Of a DNA stretch of 55,836 nt, positions 50,509-55,836 are shown piece by piece. Location of the stretch: the NCBI RefSeq assembly GCF_021147775.1, contig NZ_JAGTPK010000036.1, forward strand, positions 1 to 55,836, written 5' to 3'. This stretch comes from Pseudomonas californiensis (lineage in GTDB: Bacteria; Pseudomonadota; Gammaproteobacteria; Pseudomonadales; Pseudomonadaceae). The notes beneath the pieces are model-generated. The model saw nothing but the letters and a program-made list of their open reading frames with translations, had not been told where the DNA came from and did not search any database. The translations under genes and the position numbers were made by a program. Position 1 is the first letter of the stretch. Every line of letters starts with the position of its first letter.

Positions 50509-50898
50509 ATGGCTTCGTTGAAACGCATCAGCCCCTGGATAGCCTGTCTGGTAATCCTGCTGAACATGTTGGCCATGCCGCTCAGCCGTGCGATGCAAAC
50601 GCCGGATGTGCGCTTGATGCTGTGGGGAGGCTTCTGCTCAAGCGGTACTACACATACATTGCCTGAAAGCTTTAACAGATCTATCGATGATTTGCAGATG
50701 CCTTCCTCAAAAATGGCCATGCAACACGGTGACTGTTGCTGTGGACATGCAGGACTTGCAGCAATTCCGTCAAATTACTATCGGCACTTTCTGCCTCAAT
50801 ACACACCCGATACCGCGCTCGACAATCCCGAGTTACCCAAGCGGCACCCCAGAGTTCACTGGCCAGCCCTGAACCCCCGCGCCTCTCCCTTCGCCTGA
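50509..50898 (+). CDS. DUF2946-like small Cys/Met/His-rich protein
   Basis: About 129 residues. An N-terminal hydrophobic signal or anchor (ISPWIACLVILLNMLAMPLS) is followed by a metal-ligand-rich stretch (MPSSKMAMQHGDCCCGHAG). Together these resemble DUF2946 proteins, which commonly sit beside TonB-dependent (often copper-linked) receptor genes, as here (receptor gene 110 bp downstream). The ribosome binding site is weak and upstream in-frame codons extend to 50275, so the start is uncertain. Confidence 0.6.
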   Translation: MASLKRISPWIACLVILLNMLAMPLSRAMQTPDVRLMLWGGFCSSGTTHTLPESFNRSIDDLQMPSSKMAMQHGDCCCGHAGLAAIPSNYYRHFLPQYTPDTALDNPELPKRHPRVHWPALNPRASPFA

Positions 50899-51008
50899 TC
50901 GTCAACAGCGCTGGCCTCTGTCCGGCACTGACCTCCCTGGATACTTTCGCGCCCCCGATCGGGACGCTGAAGACTTTTTGAGTTCTTGATAATCAGGAAG
51001 TATGCGTT

Positions 51009-53090
51009 ATGCCTGCTCCATTTACTTTGCCTGCTGCAAAGCGTTTGTCTGTGCCTCGTTCAATGTGGCCCGTGATGTCGGCGGGTCTGTTTGCAATGAG
51101 TCCGTTGTACTCGGCATTGGCCGACACCGCCGACGTCGAAAACCCCACCCTGACCCTCGGTACCGTGAATGTTCAAGGGGCAACGAGTGGCCCATTGAGT
51201 ACCAGCAGCGTACTCAGTTCGGTGGATATTCTCGGCGCAGACATCCTCGAAAAAATGCCCGTCACCTACAGCTGGGAGTTATTCAGGCGCGCGCCGGGCG
51301 TCATGATCACTGAGTTCAATCAGGGTACGACTTCTGGAAAAATCTCCTTGCGCGGCTTCAACGGGGAAGGTGAGATCAATGCGGTAAAACTGTTGATCGA
51401 CGGAATACCCAGCAACAGCAATGACGGCAACATGCCGTTCATGGACATGATTTTCCCGTTGGAACTAGACAGCATCGAGGTCGTGCGTGGCACCAGTGAC
51501 GCTCGCTACGGGCTGAACAACATTGCCGGCAACGTTAATATGCTGACCCGCACCGGCGGTGAATACACCAAAGCACGGGTCCGATATGGCAGCTACAACA
51601 CTCGGGAAATGCAACTCGCAAAAGGCATAGAAAGCGCTAACTGGACGCAAAATTACTTCTTCGCCTATCAGAAATTGGATGGCTATCGCGATCATTCCGA
51701 AGCCGATAAATATTCTATGTCAGGCAAATGGTTTTACACACCCGACGATGACGGTTATCGCGTTGGCCTGATCGCGCGTCACTACGAAACCGACGCTCAA
51801 GAGCCTGGCTACCTGACTTCAGACGATGCCCGTCAGCATCCAACAATGACCAACAGTTACAACGCCAGCGACAAAAGTACACGGCGCATGAATCAAGTCA
51901 GTCTGCATTTTGATACCGATCTTTTGGATACGCTGGCCTGGACGGCAAAGACCTACATCAATACCTTCGATGACCGACGCTGGACGCAATATTGGCGCAG
52001 CAGCTCGCAGCAGGAGCGGGATGCTTATGAAACCCAGTACGGCGCCCTCAGTTCGTTGACGTGGAGGCCAGAGATAAGCTGGCTGCACGACTTGGCTCTT
52101 GACGGCGGCGCAGACCTGCAAAAACAGCGCAATGTCAGTGAGCGTTACCGCACCATAGAACGCAGTCGTAGTGCGCAGACGCGAGATCAGCGTTTTGATG
52201 TCGATACCTATGGCGCTTACATCCAGGCGGAGATCAAACCGTTCGAGTCGTTGAAGATCGTACCCGCGTATCGAGTCGATAAAATCCAGGGCGACTTCAC
52301 CAATGAAATGACAGGACTGGATTACGACATCAACGACTACGGCCTGATCAAACAGCCCAAACTCAGCGTGGTCTACTCGCCGTTGGCGGCGGCCAGCATA
52401 TACGCCAATTGGGGACGCACCTTTCAGGTGGGTACGGGCGCAGCGGCCTATAAAGTCCCGCCGCGCGATACCGATCTGGCACCTTCGATCAACGACGGTT
52501 GGGAGACCGGCATCAAGTTCATGCCCGCTGACTGGATGGATGGCCGTGTCGCTTATTGGCAGCAGGAAGCCTCCGGCGAAGTCAGTCGACGCCTCAACGA
52601 CCCGAGCGGCGAATCGGATAACGTGGGTGAAACTCGGCGGTGGGGTTACGACGCGCAGTTAAACCTGCGCCCTGACGATCGCACTGAAATATGGATGGCC
52701 TATTCCTGGCAGTATTCGAAAATCCTCCAGCCCAGCGCCACGCTCCCCGCCAGCAAAGGCCGGGAGATCGATCACATCCCACAACATCTTTACAACGCAG
52801 GCATCCGTTATGAGGCGACACCCGCTTTGCAGTTGACCGCCTGAATGAACGGTCAGACGGATTATTACCTGGAGCGAGAAAACACCAAAGGCTCTTACGG
52901 TGGTTACGTACTGATGAACCTGGGTGCCACTTATAAAGTGACCCAGTCAGTAACCATCGATCTGCAGCTGAAAAACCTGGCTGACCGATACTATGAATAC
53001 GTCTGGTATGACGCGGAGGGTGCACAGGCATCCCTGCATTCACCAGGTGACGGTCGCGCACTGTATACGGGAGTGACCCTGGACTTCTGA
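51009..53090 (+). pseudogene. TonB-dependent receptor with in-frame opal codon near the C-terminus
   Basis: The frame encodes a receptor of about 693 residues: signal peptide ending near ALAD, TLGTVNVQG (TonB-box region), plug (WELFRRAPGVMI, ISLRGFNGEGEINAVKLLID, LDSIEVVRGTSDARYGLNNI) and a barrel ending GRALYTGVTLDF. TGA at 52842-52844 interrupts the frame after LQLTA; reading continues in phase as MNGQTDYYLERENT. Receptors usually have Trp here, so TGG to TGA is likely. The last ~81 residues (three or four strands and the terminal Phe) would be lost, preventing barrel insertion. ATG 51009 has AGGAAG upstream. Only half a Fur-like site (GATAATCA, 50988) is seen. Confidence 0.82.
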
Positions 53091-53099
53091 CCTGAGTAT

Positions 53100-53124
53100 C
53101 GCCGGGGCTCTTGAAGCTCCGGCG
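53100..53124 (+). terminator. Hairpin after the TonB receptor gene
   Basis: CGCCGGGGCT (53100-53109) pairs with AGCTCCGGCG (53115-53124) with one mismatch across a 5-base loop. It begins 10 bp after the receptor stop codon. No strong T-run follows. Confidence 0.5.
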
Positions 53125-53260
53125 TTGCTGAACACTCCGGTAATGAATAAATCGCGACCGAGCCTGCCTGGATTCGCGTACCCGCAGGCTGCCGGACAGC
53201 AGCCAGGTCTGTTCTGAAGGGTATTCCGAAAGGATAGCCACGTTCATGTGACTGTCATTC

Positions 53261-53506
53261 ATGAACATGAGTGAAAGAACATTCACCCGCAAGTACAGCG
53301 ATAGCACCGGGCAAACCCCCAGCAAGATGGTCGAACTGCTTCGCCTCGAGGCAGCCCGCCACTTCCTTGCCACGTGCGCCAGCCCGCTCAAGACAGTGGC
53401 TCAACGCTGTGGTCTGGGCAATGAATCCACGTTTATCAGAAGCTTTACAAGGAAGTTTTCAGTTACCCCAAGCGAATATCGCGCGCGTTTCAAGTCACGC
53501 CACTAG
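53261..53506 (+). pseudogene. AraC-family regulator, C-terminal fragment
   Basis: An 81-residue piece covering most of the AraC DNA-binding domain of the GlxA-like group: MSERTFTRKYSDSTGQTPSK, VELLRLEAARHFLA, LKTVAQRCGLGNESTFIRSF and FSVTPSEYRARF. The first helix-turn-helix helices and the whole N-terminal (DJ-1/PfpI-like) domain are missing. An in-frame TGA lies at 53249-53251, and the sequence upstream to the TonB receptor shows no matching coding. It is most likely a gene remnant. Confidence 0.7.
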
Positions 53507-53548
53507 CAGCGGCGCTCTGCACATGAACACTGGATCGCCCGATGGAAG

Positions 53549-53842
53549 TCATTGCTTGATGGTCCTGTTATTGCTGGCATCGATACACAGGTCAATCGAC
53601 ACGGTGTTCAGACTGTCACGCTGCCGTATCGAGAGGCTGTGCAGTGTTTTTTCGTGCACAGCTTCTGCCGTGTCCTTGAGTTTTTGCCACTCGGATAAAT
53701 CAATGATCTCGCGCAACACCAGTTCATCGGCGCGCCGGATCAGGGTCAGATAGAAGTCATCGGGAAATTCCAGACGATACGTGTCGTCCTCCAGCAGCAA
53801 ATGCCAGGCTTTAAGCTCCCGTTCCTTTTCGTTTTTAATCAT
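53549..53842 (-). CDS. Hypothetical protein, 97 aa
   Basis: A small soluble acidic/helical protein. Start ATG 53840-53842 has GGAG about 10 bases upstream; an ATG at 53861 lacks one. It reads MIKNEKERELKAWHLLLEDD, then TYRLEFPDDFYLTLIRRADE and LSEWQKLKDTAEAVHEKTLH. I recognise no family. It lies 80 bp downstream of the baeRF gene on the same strand and could be the distal gene of that operon. Confidence 0.55.
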   Translation of the reverse strand: MIKNEKERELKAWHLLLEDDTYRLEFPDDFYLTLIRRADELVLREIIDLSEWQKLKDTAEAVHEKTLHSLSIRQRDSLNTVSIDLCIDASNNRTIKQ

Positions 53843-53922
53843 GATCCAGGCTCCGGAATTCATTTTTTACAGGTCGTATCAGGGCGTGAGGCTGCAGGCG
53901 CCTGTCCTGCAGCCTCCACAGG

Positions 53923-55098
53923 TCAGTATCGATAGACCGCAGCGGCGCCGGTGTCCGTCGGCATTACTCGCTCCGGTGGCACGACCACCACTTCACCGCC
54001 ATGTCGAATGACGCCCAGAATCAGTTCGTCCAGCACGTCGTTGGCAGCACCCTCTTGTTGCGGCTCAAGGACAAGCTCTCCGCTGTTTTGGTCCATGGTC
54101 CCGTCGACTCGGCGATCAGCCTCCACCAACAGCAGTGCAACCCGACCCTCTGCCGCCGCATGGGCGATCTCGGGCAACTGGGTGCCGGAACGCCGCTGGC
54201 CGACAGCAACCCCGTAACGATTGAACACGTCATTGAGCTTCTCGGCATGACGGCTCTGCATCAGCTCGCCGCAGGCTTTGGCCAACTGGGTGGCGGAAAG
54301 CGTTGCCGGGTCCTGATCAATGCCCGCCGGCAACAAAAGCGGGTTACGGCTCAACGCCCGGAACACAGCCTGATTCTCAGGCAAGGCAACCAGCACCAGC
54401 GGCAGCCTGGAACTGCGCGAACAGTGCTCGGTGAATTTTCGGTCCACGATCCGGAAAAAGCGTTCACGGTCCAGATTGATTTCATCCTGCTTACCGCCAC
54501 CACCCGACTCATGCATCATCGGGTCGCCGCGCTCTCCTCCTCCGCTGAAACCGTCCGGGTGACCTTGCTGGTCACGTGGGGTCAGTTCCTCACCCAACGC
54601 CGCTACCTGGGTAGTCGGAATGCTCTCTGGCAAGCTGAATTCGTAAAGACTCTGTGCCGAGCCCTCATACATCCACACGCGATCACGCGACAGGCACAAC
54701 GCCTGGTAGCCATCGGTCATCGGGGCTATGCGCAGCAGCGGTTTCAAATAAGGATGACTGTTGACCATCGCGATCTCGGGCACTGACTGGTGAAGGCCGA
54801 TCACCATGAAGTGCTCCAGACCACCGAAAATGGCAATGGCGTCCGGACCGCTGTTCCAGAAAGTAGGGTCATCGACCAATGCCTGGAATGGATCGAGCAG
54901 CACATGACTGGAGATTTGCGGATAGTGCTGGGCCAGTGCAGTTTCGAGTTGCTTGATCAGATTCTTGAGCCGAATGGGATCTTGCGTGCGCTCCGGAAAG
55001 GTCCGGTGCGTCGGCATGTAAATGCTCAGATTGGGCTGATCGGCCAACGCCAGGAGCGTATCGAGCGTCTGTTGGGTAAACGACTGAATATGAACCAT
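53923..55098 (-). CDS. Bacterial eRF1-family (baeRF) protein
   Basis: A 391-residue protein of the bacterial/archaeal release-factor-like family. Domain 1 (~1-150) has LSIYMPTHRTFPERTQDPI, FQALVDDPTFWNSGPDAIAI and FGGLEHFMVIGL. A Gly-rich loop at ~184-206 (FSGGGERGDPMMHESGGGGK) sits where eRF1 has its catalytic GGQ, followed by LDRERFFRIVDRKFTEHC. The last domain resembles a L7Ae-like fold (GGEVVVVPPERVMP). The family is proposed to act in ribosome rescue. GAGGAG precedes ATG 55096-55098; the HPF gene ends 10 bp upstream, so the two form an operon. Confidence 0.82.
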   Translation of the reverse strand: MVHIQSFTQQTLDTLLALADQPNLSIYMPTHRTFPERTQDPIRLKNLIKQLETALAQHYPQISSHVLLDPFQALVDDPTFWNSGPDAIAIFGGLEHFMVIGLHQSVPEIAMVNSHPYLKPLLRIAPMTDGYQALCLSRDRVWMYEGSAQSLYEFSLPESIPTTQVAALGEELTPRDQQGHPDGFSGGGERGDPMMHESGGGGKQDEINLDRERFFRIVDRKFTEHCSRSSRLPLVLVALPENQAVFRALSRNPLLLPAGIDQDPATLSATQLAKACGELMQSRHAEKLNDVFNRYGVAVGQRRSGTQLPEIAHAAAEGRVALLLVEADRRVDGTMDQNSGELVLEPQQEGAANDVLDELILGVIRHGGEVVVVPPERVMPTDTGAAAVYRY

Positions 55099-55108
55099 CT
55101 TGAACTCC

Positions 55109-55534
55109 TCACTCTTTGCCAAGATCGGCCTGCTTGGCCAGGAACTCGTCCTGCAGCAAGGCATCGATTTCTTCGGCGGACTCTTCATGCTCGGCTGGTG
55201 CGGTCAGATGTCCTGTAGACAGGGTCTTGGGTGACAGCCGGCCCGTCAGGTGTTCAAGGGCATGGCTCATTTTCTTCGCGGCCCCTGCTACCGCCAGATC
55301 GAGGCTTTCCGCCTTGTGGCTTACCGAAAGGGAGCTATGGCCCTGAGGCCGGGCTTCGATCTGGCAGCGCTTCTCCTGAGGGCCAGACTTCTGTGCATTG
55401 ACGTCCCCGACATGGATTTCCACGCGCGTCAGCAGATCGGTATAGCGCTCCAATTCATCCACTACCGTGCTGCCCACCCACTCCTGCAGACTGGCACCAC
55501 CCTCTAAATGGTTACTATTGACTTGAACTTGCAT
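55109..55534 (-). CDS. HPF/RaiA-family ribosome hibernation factor
   Basis: A 141-residue protein with the S30AE fold: MQVQVNSNHLEGGASLQEWV, VDELERYTDLLTRVEIHVGD, CQIEARPQGHSSLSVSHKAE and LDLAVAGAAKKMSHALEHL. The order is strand-helix-strand-strand-strand-helix. The ~40-residue tail is acidic and lacks the long-HPF dimerisation domain. Members occupy the mRNA/tRNA channel of resting 30S subunits. It is not next to rpoN, so it is an additional paralogue. Its operon partner is the baeRF gene. The 55535-55738 gap upstream should hold the promoter; GGAGCAGCAA lies before the ATG. Confidence 0.85.
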   Translation of the reverse strand: MQVQVNSNHLEGGASLQEWVGSTVVDELERYTDLLTRVEIHVGDVNAQKSGPQEKRCQIEARPQGHSSLSVSHKAESLDLAVAGAAKKMSHALEHLTGRLSPKTLSTGHLTAPAEHEESAEEIDALLQDEFLAKQADLGKE

Positions 55535-55738
55535 ATTGCTGCTCCTCTACAGTTGACGCGTGGATGCGTCTGTTGCCTGTAGAAAGATCAGGCCACGGCG
55601 CGGTTCCTTCAGAATGATGATTGGTCGGCTGCCCGCCGCTTCGCTTACTCCACCGGGCACCAAAAAGTATGGCAGCGCACCACATATGAAAACTCTTGTT
55701 ACTTCTTTTACCAAAACGCAATGAAACCTGAAAATAAC

Positions 55739-55836
55739 GTAAGCGCTCCATAAACCCCACTTGGCTAAAGATAGGTAAAGCGCTTAGCTGTGAAGTCGAG
55801 GTTCGCAGTTCCACGGCAGCAAGGCTTCGTAATCCT
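55739..55836 (-). mobile_element. IS66-family insertion sequence, end (truncated by window edge)
   Basis: GTAAGCG begins at 55739 and reads into the element, as IS66 terminal inverted repeats do. After 45 bp comes the stop codon of a transposase fragment running in from the right edge on the minus strand. Bases 55731-55738 (aaaataac) are the expected target-site duplication copy. The terminal sequence after GTAAGCG differs from that of the left-edge element. Confidence 0.75.
55784..55836 (-). CDS. tnpC: IS66 family transposase, C-terminal residues (partial)
   Basis: The last 16 codons are visible: DYEALLPWNCEPRLHS then TAA (55784-55786). A terminal YEALLPWNC-type sequence is typical of one IS66 TnpC subgroup. 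It supports the IS66 end at 55739 together with the GTAAGCG repeat. Confidence 0.7.
   Translation of the reverse strand, partial: DYEALLPWNCEPRLHS

Noticed and set aside
50988..50995. Fur box upstream of the TonB receptor
   Set aside because: Only one hexamer-like half (GATAATCA) is present; the other half of the 6-1-6 pattern is not seen.
52842..52844. Selenocysteine or programmed readthrough at the TGA in the TonB receptor
   Set aside because: No selenocysteine role is known in such receptors, no obvious stem-loop was seen after the codon, and a Trp-to-stop change is simpler.

Overview
The window is a GC-rich chromosomal segment of a fluorescent-type Pseudomonas, most likely of the plant-associated P. 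syringae group. I infer this from the overall gene repertoire: an Aer-type PAS chemoreceptor of 521 aa, TorF-type porin, DUF6279 lipoprotein, CvfB, BrkB, CsbD, a second peptide deformylase, several LysR/MFS pairs and IS66 elements. No rRNA, tRNA or CRISPR is visible. Both edges lie inside IS66-family elements whose transposase 3' ends point into the window. The left one has inserted into the 3' end of an McrB-like ATPase gene.

Layout. 1-2 kb: IS66 end and a clipped McrB-like gene. 2-9 kb: a membrane protein, the Aer receptor, a C4 zinc-ribbon protein, a secreted protein, a LysE exporter and a divergent LysR/MFS pair. 9.3-13.3 kb: a MASE2-GGDEF diguanylate cyclase with a structured leader, then a partly AT-rich stretch with three unrecognised genes and a tiny LuxR-type regulator. 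13.3-17 kb: a TonB-dependent siderophore receptor followed by an MFS transporter. 17-19.3 kb: a PepSY protein, a PQQ sugar dehydrogenase and a small secreted protein. 19.4-22.8 kb: an RsbQ-like hydrolase overlapping a PAS histidine kinase, with a related GAF histidine kinase downstream. 23-29 kb: a DapF-fold protein lacking both catalytic cysteines, a yeast-type cytosine deaminase, two GNATs, an orphan betaine-type binding protein, peptide deformylase 2, BrkB and CsbD. 29.5-37 kb: conserved small proteins, a DsbA-like oxidoreductase, CvfB, lipoproteins, a porin and a DEAD-box helicase.

The most distinctive locus is 37.4-43.7 kb. Seven genes, nearly all overlapping by 4-14 bases, encode a thermostable-hemolysin-family GNAT-fold protein, an AMP-forming ligase, a haem-oxygenase-like diiron oxidase, a short-chain dehydrogenase, a periplasmic TPR protein and a QseBC/PmrAB-like two-component system. 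This looks like a small-molecule (probably acyl-derived) pathway built together with its own sensor. The upstream region carries a hexamer-N5-hexamer direct repeat 10 bp before a -10-like box. The same arrangement precedes the PepSY gene at 17.3 kb, suggesting a shared regulon.

43.8-49.1 kb holds an EamA exporter, two LysR regulators, a dienelactone-hydrolase-like enzyme and an MFS exporter. 49.1-53.5 kb is decaying: an XAC2610-like gene with an in-frame amber codon, a DUF2946 gene, a TonB receptor with an in-frame opal codon and an AraC C-terminal fragment. 53.5-55.5 kb carries an HPF-like ribosome hibernation factor in an operon with a bacterial eRF1-family (baeRF) protein, a probable ribosome rescue/hibernation module. 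The window then ends in a second, different IS66 element.
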